Origin: Spongiivirga sp046524175 | GTDB lineage: Bacteria; Bacteroidota; Bacteroidia; Flavobacteriales; Flavobacteriaceae | Reading direction: 5' to 3' | Length of the DNA stretch: 64,000 bases | Assembly: GCF_046524175.1 (NCBI RefSeq) | Contig: NZ_JBEFZF010000003.1 | Span: forward strand, 186,001 to 250,000 | Shown: in pieces, positions 27,788-37,054 of the stretch | How positions within the stretch are numbered: the stretch's first letter is position 1 | Layout of the letters: the number at the start of each line of letters is the position of its first letter | Position numbers and translations under genes: made by a program | Notes under the pieces: generated by a model | Database searches by the model: none | What the model was told of the DNA's origin: nothing | Seen by the model: the letters and a program-made list of their open reading frames with translations, nothing else

Positions 27788-28396
27788 CTACCTACTATAA
27801 ACCACTGGCAGTTGCAACTTAAAACGTACAGCCAATAACCTAACTACAATCACCGTAGTGGCACAACCAATATCCATCACCAAATCAGTTGCTCCTGTAT
27901 GTTTTGCCGCAAAATAGAATACACCGCCAAGTATGCATGCAGTGGCATATACTTCTTTTCTAAAAATTACTGGAATCTCATTACATAATATGTCCCGAAT
28001 GACACCACCAAAACTACCGGTCATAGCCCCAAGTCCGACACAAGCAACAGCGCTAATCCCAACCGATAAGCCAGCCTTAATACCCAATAGTGTAAAAACT
28101 CCCAATCCTATGGTATCAAACAGAAAAAGCGACTTACTAAGGTATTTTAGGTAGTTTCTAAAAAGAATGGTAAATACAGTTGCTCCGAAAATGATATAAA
28201 CATTTAATAAATCGGTCATCCAGGAAACCGGAGTTTTCCCTATTAAAACATCCCGAAGCGTGCCACCGCCAACAGCTGTGACAAAAGCAATAATAAAAAT
28301 ACCGAAGGTATCCATTCGCTTTTTCAGGGCAGTAAGTGCACCTGAAACAGCAAATGCAAATGTTCCTGTCATATCAAAAACCTCGAAGAGTGTCAC
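27788..28396 (-). CDS. TRIC/YadS-type seven-helix membrane protein
   Basis: Inner-membrane protein of the trimeric intracellular cation channel / UPF0126 family. Two internally repeated halves start FAFAVSGALTALKKRMDTFGI and LGAMTGSFGGVIRDIL. The glycine-rich kinks GGGTLRDVL and GGVIRDIL are the hallmark. 202 residues. Family members are proposed K+ channels or glycine transporters; which applies here is open. The start overlaps the RDD gene stop by 4 nt. Confidence 0.92.
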   Translation of the reverse strand: MTLFEVFDMTGTFAFAVSGALTALKKRMDTFGIFIIAFVTAVGGGTLRDVLIGKTPVSWMTDLLNVYIIFGATVFTILFRNYLKYLSKSLFLFDTIGLGVFTLLGIKAGLSVGISAVACVGLGAMTGSFGGVIRDILCNEIPVIFRKEVYATACILGGVFYFAAKHTGATDLVMDIGCATTVIVVRLLAVRFKLQLPVVYSR

Positions 28397-29136
28397 ATTT
28401 TCTGAGTATAAAAATTGTAGTCTTTCAATATAGTATCAATAAAATGATAATCAGAAGATAATGTATTCTTCACGTCGATCACCTCTTCAATTTTCTTTCG
28501 CAACTTAATGATTGTAGTAAGATCATTATTCTTTTTTGCAATCAAATAGCTATCTTTTATAATAGTAGCATCCCGATCAGAAAGTCTTATCACGCTAGGA
28601 AACATAGGTTGATACTGCTCATGAATTTCTTCTAAAATGGTGTGAGAAATATTAATATTAGTTTTTAGATTAATGACTGCTGTTCCAGCAGCTATATCGC
28701 CTAACCTTCTGTTTTTACTATTCAATACGATCGCCATCATGCCTATAATACCACTACCTAAATAAATTTCTACTGTACGAAACATCCAGCGCACAATATA
28801 ATCCGCAAAGCCAGCTTGATAACCGTCGATTTTAATCACCTTAATTTTCATTATACGTTTACCAACGGTTTGCCCTTCGAGTAGCATTTCAAATAATAAG
28901 GTGTGAAAAATTGCAGGTAATAAAACGATCGTCACAACAGAAGATTTGGACCAACCATCCCAGTCACGTGTCCAGCTATTAAAACCCAGCACTTCGTATA
29001 AAATGTACAGCGACACAAAGCAGTAGGCTGCGATAATTAAAAAATCAATTATGAATGCAAGAATTCGATGCCCCACAGTCGCCGCCGTAAAGTTTAAATT
29101 AACATTTTGTGTAGTGTTTACTTGTAATTCTGACAT
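28393..29136 (-). CDS. RDD family membrane protein
   Basis: Inner-membrane protein of 247 residues. The RDD domain (about 15-165) has GHRILAFIIDFLIIA with the R..D pattern, GQTVGKRIMKIKV and NRRLGDIAAGTAV. The C-terminal 80 residues are a soluble helical tail. It is divergent from the SpoIIM-like gene with only 23 nt between start codons. The same pair flanks MoxR clusters in other Bacteroidota. Function is not established. Confidence 0.93.
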   Translation of the reverse strand: MSELQVNTTQNVNLNFTAATVGHRILAFIIDFLIIAAYCFVSLYILYEVLGFNSWTRDWDGWSKSSVVTIVLLPAIFHTLLFEMLLEGQTVGKRIMKIKVIKIDGYQAGFADYIVRWMFRTVEIYLGSGIIGMMAIVLNSKNRRLGDIAAGTAVINLKTNINISHTILEEIHEQYQPMFPSVIRLSDRDATIIKDSYLIAKKNNDLTTIIKLRKKIEEVIDVKNTLSSDYHFIDTILKDYNFYTQKM

Positions 29137-29159
29137 TTAAAGTATTACATTAGCCTCTT

Positions 29160-30137
29160 ATGAGAGAAGCTGCATTTATCAAGCAAAATAAGGAAAAATG
29201 GCTCGATTTTGAAAAGGCCATTTTTACCAACAATTTTAAAAATCCAGATGAGCTCGCTTCACTCTACATTCAATTAATGAATGACCTGTCTTTTGCTCAA
29301 ACCTATTACGCCAAAAGTAAGACAATAATCTATTTAAACAATTTGGCAGCAAAAGCTTTTCAAAAAATATATAAGACCAAACGCGAGGATAAAAATCGCT
29401 TTGTTCACTTCTTTAAAACAGAAGTACCTTTGTTAATGCATGAGTATAGAAGATACGTACTTTACGCGTTTTTAGTATTTGGCTTATTTGTTACCATCGG
29501 TGTTATTTCTGCAATGAATGATGATTCATTTGTAAGGCTTATTCTTGGAGATTACTATGTGAATATGACTTTAGAAAACATTGAAAAAGGAGACCCTGCA
29601 GCCGTATATAAGGGAGGTAGCCATTTTGGCACCTTTTTCGGAATCACTTTTAACAATCTTCGGGTAGGTATTTACAACTTTTTTCTTGGCATTTTTGGTG
29701 GTATTGGCACCGGTTATATCATGTTTAAAAACGGAATCATGCTGGGTGCTTTTCAATATATGTTTTATGAAGAAGGTGTTTTTTGGGAAAGTGTTCGCGC
29801 CATTTGGATTCATGGAAGCATGGAGATTTTTGCCATTGTTATCGAAGGCGCTGCTGGCTTTATGCTAGGTGCAAGCATCTTATTTCCTAAAACATATTCA
29901 AGAAAATTATCATTCACCCGTGGCCTAAAAGATGGTTTTAAAATTTTGATAAGCACGATGCCTTTTACCATCGCAGCGGGATTCTTAGAAGGGTTTATTA
30001 CCCGTTATTACAATACCATGCCCAATTGGGGGTCGGTGACGATAATTTTAGTGACTTTAAGCTTGATCTCATTTTATTATTTGATCTATCCGCATATTGT
30101 AAAAAGAAAATTCAATTCCCAATATGGAACTATTTAA
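29160..30137 (+). CDS. SpoIIM-like (stage II sporulation protein M family) membrane protein
   Basis: 325-residue polytopic membrane protein of the SpoIIM/DUF95 family. A soluble helical start (MREAAFIKQNKEKWLDFEKAI) precedes membrane segments. Conserved HFGTFFGITFNNLRVGIYNFFLG and HGSMEIFAIVIEGAAGFMLG identify the family. The organism does not sporulate, so the name is only historical. It opens the MoxR cluster and overlaps the next gene by 14 nt. Confidence 0.92.
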   Translation: MREAAFIKQNKEKWLDFEKAIFTNNFKNPDELASLYIQLMNDLSFAQTYYAKSKTIIYLNNLAAKAFQKIYKTKREDKNRFVHFFKTEVPLLMHEYRRYVLYAFLVFGLFVTIGVISAMNDDSFVRLILGDYYVNMTLENIEKGDPAAVYKGGSHFGTFFGITFNNLRVGIYNFFLGIFGGIGTGYIMFKNGIMLGAFQYMFYEEGVFWESVRAIWIHGSMEIFAIVIEGAAGFMLGASILFPKTYSRKLSFTRGLKDGFKILISTMPFTIAAGFLEGFITRYYNTMPNWGSVTIILVTLSLISFYYLIYPHIVKRKFNSQYGTI

Positions 30138-31065
30138 ATCTAGAGACTTTAGTTCATTTTTTAGTGATACGTTTGACTTTGTTAAGTTTAACGGGAAGCA
30201 TTTTTTTAAAAACTACCTGATTATTAACGGTATCTTTCTTCTTATTTTAATGACATTTGCATACTTCTTTTCAAAGTTTTATGCCAATTTAATGACCAGC
30301 ACTATTTATGGTGGTGGGCAATCGGAAGTTGAAAATTTTATCGATAATTATGGGCCGACAGCTATTGTATTACTGTTTGTCTTCATAATCTTTGCCATTA
30401 TAGCCGCTGTAGTAAACTATTCATTCACTCCTATTTACTTTAAACTTTATGAAGAAAATGGCGGTACCAGTTTTACCTCCAAAGAAGTGTTCAATAAATT
30501 GAAAGCTAATTTTGGTAAATTAATCATCTATGTTTTAGTTTCCATTTTTCTATTAGCTATCCCTGCGATCATTGCTACTAGCATAGGTGTCTTCATTGTT
30601 GCAATTACCATCGTTGGTATGTTATTAATTCCTGCTGTTATTGCTATACCTATGCTCTTTTTTCACTCTACATTAATGGAATATATACGGGGCGAACGCG
30701 GTATTTTTGATTCTATTGGTTATAGCTTTAGTGTTCTGGGTAATAAGTTTATGCATGCCATAGGCTGCCTCGGTATTTTAGTTTTAATGTATTATGTAGT
30801 ACAGGTTGGGTTTAGCTTAATCCAAACACTATTTACGGGTGCGGGAATCTATACCATGACTCCGGAAGCCCAAATGGATATAGCGGATTCTTCAACAATT
30901 ATGATCATCATATTGTTAGTTTCTTACATTATTAGCTTTGTAATCCAAACATTTTGTGGTTTAATCCTTCAAATTAATCAAAGTCTTATTTTCTACACCT
31001 ATAAAGAGGAGACTGAACATATTAATACCAGCAGTGTAATAGACCAGATAGGTTCGGGTGAGTAG
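30124..31065 (+). CDS. Polytopic membrane protein of the MoxR cluster
   Basis: 313 residues with about six hydrophobic segments (near 30-50, 78-105, 138-165, 168-190, 215-235, 260-290). I do not recognise a named domain with confidence; it resembles the DUF975/DUF4013-type cluster membrane proteins. It begins inside the end of the SpoIIM-like gene and its end overlaps the DUF4129 start by 8 nt. It therefore belongs to the same tightly coupled operon. Confidence 0.85.
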   Translation: MELFKSRDFSSFFSDTFDFVKFNGKHFFKNYLIINGIFLLILMTFAYFFSKFYANLMTSTIYGGGQSEVENFIDNYGPTAIVLLFVFIIFAIIAAVVNYSFTPIYFKLYEENGGTSFTSKEVFNKLKANFGKLIIYVLVSIFLLAIPAIIATSIGVFIVAITIVGMLLIPAVIAIPMLFFHSTLMEYIRGERGIFDSIGYSFSVLGNKFMHAIGCLGILVLMYYVVQVGFSLIQTLFTGAGIYTMTPEAQMDIADSSTIMIIILLVSYIISFVIQTFCGLILQINQSLIFYTYKEETEHINTSSVIDQIGSGE

Positions 31066-31873
31066 TACTTCAATACATATCAAATATTTGTTTGTATTTT
31101 TCTTACTAAGCTTTTTTAGTGTAGGAATTATGTTTTCCCAAGACATTATTGAAGTTGATGAAGATGAGGAAGAAGAAACAAGTATTATTCATGGAGTATT
31201 AAATCCACAGGAAATATTAGACAACGTTGAAGATGACAGTGCACGGAATCCTCGTGAATTTCCTGAAGATTTAAATGAGCTATATAAAGGTGAAGAATAT
31301 CGATACGATCGCGAAACTAATCCAACAGGCTGGTGGGCCCGTTTTAAAGAAAGCTGGAGACGTTTTTGGGCTGAACTTTTTGATACTAGACGAAACGCTT
31401 CGAATTCAAATTTCATAACATTACTTTACTGGATTGGCGGTATTGCACTTCTAGCTTTAGTGGTCTATTTTATTGTTAGAGCAATAATGAATGATGAAGG
31501 CAATTGGATTTTTGGCAGAGCATCAGATAAAGGAGTCGTAAATGGTGTTGATGTAGAAACCAATATTCATGAAACCGATTTCGTTGCTTTGGTACAACAA
31601 GCCAAAGAAGAAAAAAATTACCGGATGGCAGTGCGTTATTATTATTTATGGTTATTAAAAAACATGAGTAATAAGGAGTTGATTGAGTATGATGTTGAAA
31701 AAACCAATAGTGACTATCAAAATGAATTAAAAGATAAAAACTTACAGAAAGAGTTCGGCTATACCTCTTACTTATACAATTATATATGGTATGGTGAGTT
31801 CGATGTAAATGACGATGAGTTTGTAAAGGCAAGTAATGCCTTTGATTTGTTAATCAAAGCTACTGCCGCATGA
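31058..31873 (+). CDS. DUF4129 domain protein (GTG start)
   Basis: Membrane protein of 271 residues. No ATG is available before residue 25, so the GTG at 31058 is taken. It gives a signal sequence (KYLFVFFLLSFFSVGIMFSQ) and overlaps the previous gene by 8 nt. An acidic periplasmic part, a transmembrane helix at about 125-148 and the DUF4129 domain at 165-265 follow. The DUF4129 domain has YRMAVRYYYLWLLKNMSN and YNYIWYGEFD. DUF4129 also ends many transglutaminase-like proteins. Overlaps DUF4350 by 4 nt. Confidence 0.9.
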   Translation: MSSTSIHIKYLFVFFLLSFFSVGIMFSQDIIEVDEDEEEETSIIHGVLNPQEILDNVEDDSARNPREFPEDLNELYKGEEYRYDRETNPTGWWARFKESWRRFWAELFDTRRNASNSNFITLLYWIGGIALLALVVYFIVRAIMNDEGNWIFGRASDKGVVNGVDVETNIHETDFVALVQQAKEEKNYRMAVRYYYLWLLKNMSNKELIEYDVEKTNSDYQNELKDKNLQKEFGYTSYLYNYIWYGEFDVNDDEFVKASNAFDLLIKATAA

Positions 31874-33075
31874 ACAAAACCGCTCGTATATATATCCTGT
31901 TACTAATCCTATTCTTTGTGGGTATCGTTGCTATAGAGTTTTCTCAACCCACACCCGTCGATTGGCGACCTAGCTACAATGAAAAACATACTAAACCATT
32001 CGGTTTAAAGATTTTGAGAGAACAACTGGAAAATCTAGATGGTATTGATTCTGTTGTAACGATAAGACGAACAGCCTATGAATACCTAAACGAGTCTTTT
32101 GATTGGGAAGAAGGCACTTTTGATGCCAAGGGGACATTTCTGTCTATTAACAAAGGAGGCTATGTTGATAAATATTCAACAAACGAGTTATTGAAATTTG
32201 TTGAAAATGGTAATACACTTTTTATATCAAACACCTATCCTCCGACTCATTTACTAGATACCTTAGCGCTTGATGTTAAGACTGATTTTCAACCATCTAA
32301 AAAAGGGAATATTTCACTTGCCAATAAACGGTTTAAAAACGATTCCATTACTATTAATCGCGGCTTAAATCAAAGTTATTTCACAACCTTAGATACGGCT
32401 ACTACTACCGTCTTGGGCTATCATAAATTAACCGCACATGATACGACCAGAGTTAATTTTGTAAAGGTCGATTTTAAAAATAAAGGTGCCATTTATTTAC
32501 ATCTGCAGCCCGCAACATTCACCAATTATCACCTACTTAAAGAGTATAACAAAAAATATACAGAGGCTGTACTATCTTATATCCCGGACGGTGCGGTTTA
32601 TTTTGCTTCAGTAAATAAAGTTGGTGATGAATTAGGTGATAATGAGCTACGCTTTATCATGAACCAACCACCGCTGCGTTGGGCTTGGCAGTTTGGTCTT
32701 GCTGCGTTGTTAATCTTTATCATCTTTAATGCTAAGCGCAGACAACGCATCGTTAAAGTGATAAAGCCTCTAGAAAATACAACCATTGCTTTTACTAAAA
32801 CAATTGGCAACTTATACTACGAAAGTAAAAATCATAATAATTTAGTTGAAAAGAAGATTACCTACTTTCTTGAAAGTATAAGGCGCACCTATTATATAGA
32901 CACCCAGGTAATGGATGAGAAGTTTGTTAAGAATCTAGCCTTAAAATCAGGAAAAGACAAGGAACAAATAGAACGTTTATTCAAATTAATAGCCCAACTT
33001 AAAGGGAAAAAATACTGTTCTGAAGACGATTTACTTCGGATTAATAAAAACATTGAAAAATTTTATAGCAATTAG
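31870..33075 (+). CDS. DUF4350 domain protein
   Basis: Membrane protein of 401 residues. An N-terminal transmembrane helix (ILLLILFFVGIVAIEF) precedes the periplasmic DUF4350 domain (DWRPSYNEKHTKPFGLKILREQL). A second helix lies near 270-290 (WQFGLAALLIFIIF), followed by a basic cytoplasmic tail. Its ATG overlaps the DUF4129 stop (ATGA), and MoxR starts 5 nt after it. Function is unknown but the gene is a standard member of MoxR clusters. Confidence 0.92.
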   Translation: MNKTARIYILLLILFFVGIVAIEFSQPTPVDWRPSYNEKHTKPFGLKILREQLENLDGIDSVVTIRRTAYEYLNESFDWEEGTFDAKGTFLSINKGGYVDKYSTNELLKFVENGNTLFISNTYPPTHLLDTLALDVKTDFQPSKKGNISLANKRFKNDSITINRGLNQSYFTTLDTATTTVLGYHKLTAHDTTRVNFVKVDFKNKGAIYLHLQPATFTNYHLLKEYNKKYTEAVLSYIPDGAVYFASVNKVGDELGDNELRFIMNQPPLRWAWQFGLAALLIFIIFNAKRRQRIVKVIKPLENTTIAFTKTIGNLYYESKNHNNLVEKKITYFLESIRRTYYIDTQVMDEKFVKNLALKSGKDKEQIERLFKLIAQLKGKKYCSEDDLLRINKNIEKFYSN

Positions 33076-33080
33076 ACCCT

Positions 33081-34139
33081 ATGGAAAATCAAGAAGGAGC
33101 ACAACCAGAAGAAAACAAGTCTGACATCAAGCCAATTCAACCCGTTACAGATGCGACTACAAATGGAGATCTCAGTTTTCAAAACAGAATAGACCTTACC
33201 GAACTGCAAGAAGGAATTGCAGCCATTAGAACCGAAATTGGCAGGGTCATTGTCGGTCAAAAAGAAATGGTCGATATGCTTATCGTTGCCATGTTGGCAA
33301 AAGGCCACGCTTTAATTGAAGGAGTACCTGGAGTTGCTAAGACCGTATCGGCAAAGCTATTGGCACGATCTTTAGATGTTGGGTTTAGCAGAATTCAATT
33401 TACACCGGACTTAATGCCCTCTGATATCTTAGGTACCTCGATCTTTGATATGAAAAAATCAGAGTTTGAATTTAAAAAGGGGCCTATCTTTTCAAATATG
33501 ATATTGATCGATGAGATTAACCGAGCTCCTGCAAAAACACAGGCAGCCTTATTTGAAGTAATGGAAGAACGCCAGATTACCATTGATGGTACTAAATATG
33601 AGATGGACGCTCCTTTCATGGTTTTGGCAACACAAAATCCGGTTGAACAAGAGGGTACCTACCGATTACCTGAAGCGCAATTAGATCGTTTTCTTTTCAA
33701 AGTTGATGTAGACTATCCAAAACTAGAAGAAGAAGTTGAAATTCTAAACCGTGAGCATGCACTTAAAGGTGCTAACAAATTAGAAAAAGTACAATCGCAT
33801 TTGTCCAAAGATCAAATTGAGAAATTTCAAGCCTTGGTCAACGAGATTATTGTGGAGCCACATTTGCTTAGTTATATAGCCCAATTAATAGTAAATACAC
33901 GCAGTAACCCATTTTTGTTTTTAGGTGCTTCGCCACGTGCATCAATTGCCATCTTAGCAGCTTCCAAAGGATTTGCCGCTATTTCAGGACGCGATTTTGT
34001 TACTCCTGAAGATATTAAAAAAGCGGCCATTCCAGTATTACAACATCGTGTAATTGTTACCCCTGAAAGGGAGATGGAAGGTATTAGTTCAAAACAGATT
34101 ATTAGACAAATAATTGACGCGGTAGAGATACCTCGTTAA
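33081..34139 (+). CDS. MoxR family AAA+ ATPase
   Basis: Cytoplasmic AAA+ chaperone-like ATPase, 352 residues. Walker A GVPGVAKT at 81-88, Walker B LIDEINRAP at 142-150, and the MoxR block LATQNPVEQEGTYRLPEAQLDRF with the arginine finger region. The first 40 residues are a variable acidic extension. Family members remodel von Willebrand-type and DUF58 partners. The DUF58 gene follows by 8 nt. No VWA-domain gene lies within the window after it, so the cluster ends early. Confidence 0.96.
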   Translation: MENQEGAQPEENKSDIKPIQPVTDATTNGDLSFQNRIDLTELQEGIAAIRTEIGRVIVGQKEMVDMLIVAMLAKGHALIEGVPGVAKTVSAKLLARSLDVGFSRIQFTPDLMPSDILGTSIFDMKKSEFEFKKGPIFSNMILIDEINRAPAKTQAALFEVMEERQITIDGTKYEMDAPFMVLATQNPVEQEGTYRLPEAQLDRFLFKVDVDYPKLEEEVEILNREHALKGANKLEKVQSHLSKDQIEKFQALVNEIIVEPHLLSYIAQLIVNTRSNPFLFLGASPRASIAILAASKGFAAISGRDFVTPEDIKKAAIPVLQHRVIVTPEREMEGISSKQIIRQIIDAVEIPR

Positions 34140-34147
34140 ACATTAGT

Positions 34148-35482
34148 ATGCTTAAATCCATAAAGGCACTTTATTTAAATAACAGCTTTTTTTATTGCTG
34201 TATTGGCATCTTTACGCTCTTTATAGCTAGCTATATCTATCCACAATTATTTAATGTGGTAAAGTGGCTTCTGTTGGCTTTGCTGATGTTTACATTTCTG
34301 GATATTATCATACTTTTTGCCACAAAAAGAGGAATTTTAGGTAAACGAGAAACCACGGAGAAATTTTCAAATGGTGACCCTAATCCCATTAAGGTTAGCA
34401 TTACCAACTATTATACCTTTAAGGTTATTGCCCGTATCATTGACGAAATACCAGAACAATTTCAGGTTCGTAACTTTAAAATTAAACGCAGTCTACCCGC
34501 CTCGAGCAGTAAAGCCGTTGAATATGAATTACGCCCAACCGAACGAGGAGAATATCATTTTGGCAAACTTAATATTTACATTAGCTCAGCCATTGGTTTA
34601 GTGAGTCGTCGTTTTATTTTTGACGACCAGCAAATGGTGCCTACATATCCTTCTTTTATTCAACTTAAAAAATATGACCTACTCGCGATAAGCAATAATT
34701 TATTGCAATATGGCATTAAAAAAATACGCCGATTGGGCCATACAATGGAGTTTGAACAAATAAAAGAATATGTGCTTGGTGACGATATTCGGACCATTAA
34801 CTGGAAGGCGACTGCAAAGAAAAACCAGTTAATGATTAATCAGTTTCAAGACGAAAAATCACAGCCCGTATATTCGGTTATTGATAAGGGTCGTCTTATG
34901 AAAATGCCCTTTGAAGGGTTGAGTCTTCTAGATTATGCGATTAATGCCACCTTAGTAATAAGTAATGTAGCCACCAAAAAACAAGATAAAGCAGGAATGT
35001 TTGCTTTCTCGAAAAAAGTGGAGAATATGGTGGTCGCAGAACGCCGAAATTCTCAAATGAACTTGATCATGGAGGCATTATACAATGTAGAAACGGACTT
35101 TTACGAATCAGATTTTGGTCGTTTATATGCCGATATAAAAAAGAATATTTCACATCGAAGCCTGCTACTACTCTACACCAATTTTGAAACCCTTGACAGT
35201 TTAAATCGGCAATTACCGTACTTAAAAGGTTTGGCCAAAAATCATTTACTGGTCGTCATTTTCTTTAAGAATACCGAATTAAACGAGTTGATACAAAAAG
35301 ATGCGAACACTATCCAACAAGTATATGACAAAGTCATTGCTGAGAAATTTGCGTTTGAAAAGCGTCTAATCGTCAACGAGCTTAAAAAATACGGTATCTA
35401 CTCTATCCTTACTGAACCTGAGGACTTAACGATTAATACTATTAATAAGTATTTAGAGATTAAGGCTAGAGGGTTATTGTAG
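34148..35482 (+). CDS. DUF58 domain protein
   Basis: 444 residues. Two transmembrane helices lie within 10-60, then a beta-rich region. The DUF58 core has YVLGDDIRTINWKATAKKNQLMINQF near 210-235 and the VWA-like SVIDKGRLMKMPFEGLSLLDYAIN. DUF58 proteins are the usual partners of MoxR ATPases. It is the last gene of the cluster. About 200 nt without a clear signal follow. Confidence 0.95.
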   Translation: MLKSIKALYLNNSFFYCCIGIFTLFIASYIYPQLFNVVKWLLLALLMFTFLDIIILFATKRGILGKRETTEKFSNGDPNPIKVSITNYYTFKVIARIIDEIPEQFQVRNFKIKRSLPASSSKAVEYELRPTERGEYHFGKLNIYISSAIGLVSRRFIFDDQQMVPTYPSFIQLKKYDLLAISNNLLQYGIKKIRRLGHTMEFEQIKEYVLGDDIRTINWKATAKKNQLMINQFQDEKSQPVYSVIDKGRLMKMPFEGLSLLDYAINATLVISNVATKKQDKAGMFAFSKKVENMVVAERRNSQMNLIMEALYNVETDFYESDFGRLYADIKKNISHRSLLLLYTNFETLDSLNRQLPYLKGLAKNHLLVVIFFKNTELNELIQKDANTIQQVYDKVIAEKFAFEKRLIVNELKKYGIYSILTEPEDLTINTINKYLEIKARGLL

Positions 35483-35681
35483 TCTTCATTGAGTAATAGC
35501 AGGTGGTTGTAATGGAGTTGGTTCATAACCTTTTACCCTCACCCCTATGCTAACCAACAACTCATCCTATAAAAATGACAATTGGGTAGTTCTCTTTTCC
35601 AACAATCGAACTATGTGCTGATATTTGACCTGTCATTAACAAAGAACGAACGATTTAATATCAATCATTAAAAACAATAAC

Positions 35682-36104
35682 ATGAAAAAACTAGCACTAA
35701 TTTTCACTCTAGCACTAACATCATTAGTAAGTTTGGCACAAGAAAAAACTGAAGGAATAACCATTACGGTTGTAACAGAAAACTTCTTGAACAATGAAGG
35801 CAAAGCAATGTATGCGCTGCATACTGAAGACACTTTTATGAAAGGACCTGGCGTTCAAAATGCTGAATCAAAAATTGAAGATGGTAAAGTCACTATTACA
35901 TTTAAAAATGTGACTCCTGGCACCTATGCGATCATGCTCTTACATGATGTAAATGAAAATCAAAAAATGGATTTTGATGCTAGTGGAATGCCAAAAGAAT
36001 CATACGGGATGAGCGGAAATGACATGAGCTTTGGACCACCACAATTCGATTCTGCCAAGTTCGAGGTCAATAAAGAAGACCTTAACCTAAATATAAGATT
36101 ATAA
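35682..36104 (+). CDS. DUF2141 secreted protein
   Basis: Secreted protein of 140 residues. Signal peptide 1-19 (SLVSLAQ). The mature part is the DUF2141 beta-sandwich with FKNVTPGTYAIMLLHDVNENQKMDFDASG-type sequence; the D-N-N acidic loop may bind calcium (inference). MPKESYGMSGN is conserved in the family. It stands alone, and its transcript ends in a chain of hairpins. Confidence 0.9.
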   Translation: MKKLALIFTLALTSLVSLAQEKTEGITITVVTENFLNNEGKAMYALHTEDTFMKGPGVQNAESKIEDGKVTITFKNVTPGTYAIMLLHDVNENQKMDFDASGMPKESYGMSGNDMSFGPPQFDSAKFEVNKEDLNLNIRL

Positions 36105-36111
36105 GTAACCA

Positions 36112-36192
36112 ACCTGCAATGCAGGTATAGAAAAGAAACGTAAGTTTCATCGGCTTACAGCTGATGCCCCTCTGCTCTGCGGAGGGGTTTTT
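36112..36192 (+). terminator. Four consecutive hairpins ending in a rho-independent terminator
   Basis: Stems: 36112-36117/36121-36126; 36135-36139/36144-36148 with loop GTAA; 36148-36155/36159-36166 with one G-U pair; and 36167-36175/36179-36187 followed by T5. The last is a normal terminator. The three before it are unusual. Confidence 0.75.
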
Positions 36193-36250
36193 GTATTAAT
36201 CATCTACTTGTAAAAGCATGGAACTAAAACTTTAAACCTTAAACCCACCA

Positions 36251-37048
36251 TTACCACCAAACAACAAAAAATTTTTCTAAACTATTATCTTTCTTTTTCA
36301 TCCATACCATAGGACTACGTTCATTTAAATGCTGTAAATTGATCTCCATTAACGTATCGAAAAAGCTATTGAATTTTACACCAGTATGGGGCTCATGCAG
36401 CCATTCATATTTTCTTGGCAAATAGTAGGTATGATCCTTAAAGTCATCTGTTTCGAAAACAACAAATCGAAGCCAATAACCTACGACGCAATTAGTGTTT
36501 AAAGGACGAATTGATGGTGATTTCCGTTGGTATGGAGCAAACAACTGCGCTCTAAAACAAACTTGTTGTTCAATATTATCTGTTGGTAGTGCTTTACGTA
36601 TTAAGGTGCGCTTACAGTAGTCTGTATATAACAAAGGAAGCTGTTTATCTTTAGTTTTATCCAGTTTAGTAAAAAACATATCTCTTCTATTTGGGCCTAC
36701 CAATCGATGAATAGGTTCAGAGATATCGGGGTCTAGCAAGTAGAATTTATAACTTAACTCAAGATGAACTATTTGGCGCGAATTGGATTTTATAAGGTAA
36801 TCCAACTCACCGATGGTATCATTTCCTTTTTTTATTTGAATGCTGTGTGCTAGTAATTCATAATCATCACAATAATCAAGTATTTGGGTTAAAATATGTT
36901 CTATTTGATGACCTAATCGAAGATTTGTCGGAATGGGCCTGGGTTTAAAGGCTTCTAGATCAACAATTGGCATTTTAAATTGCTGCAGCCCGAATTGGTT
37001 GCCCATCCACAAAGGTTCTGAATTTAAAAAACCGTTAATATGTTTCAA
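36251..37048 (-). CDS. DUF1853 family protein
   Basis: 265-residue cytoplasmic protein. Family blocks: RLGHQIEHIL (E50), DTIGELDYLI (E81, D83), HLELSYKFYLLD (E97, K101) and VGPNRRDMFFTKLDK. The order Glu - Asp - Glu...Lys on predicted strands looks like a PD-(D/E)XK nuclease core, though E and K are three residues apart. Function is unknown. It lies 6 nt downstream of the next gene, so they are cotranscribed. Confidence 0.85.
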   Translation of the reverse strand: MKHINGFLNSEPLWMGNQFGLQQFKMPIVDLEAFKPRPIPTNLRLGHQIEHILTQILDYCDDYELLAHSIQIKKGNDTIGELDYLIKSNSRQIVHLELSYKFYLLDPDISEPIHRLVGPNRRDMFFTKLDKTKDKQLPLLYTDYCKRTLIRKALPTDNIEQQVCFRAQLFAPYQRKSPSIRPLNTNCVVGYWLRFVVFETDDFKDHTYYLPRKYEWLHEPHTGVKFNSFFDTLMEINLQHLNERSPMVWMKKKDNSLEKFFVVWW

Positions 37049-37054
37049 AAAGGA

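Noticed and set aside
29160..30137. Sporulation gene
   Set aside because: The SpoIIM name comes from the family; the neighbourhood is a MoxR cluster in a non-sporulating lineage.
31476..31832. 118-residue minus-strand ORF
   Set aside because: Entirely antisense to the DUF4129 gene, His-rich composition without a family pattern; a shadow frame.
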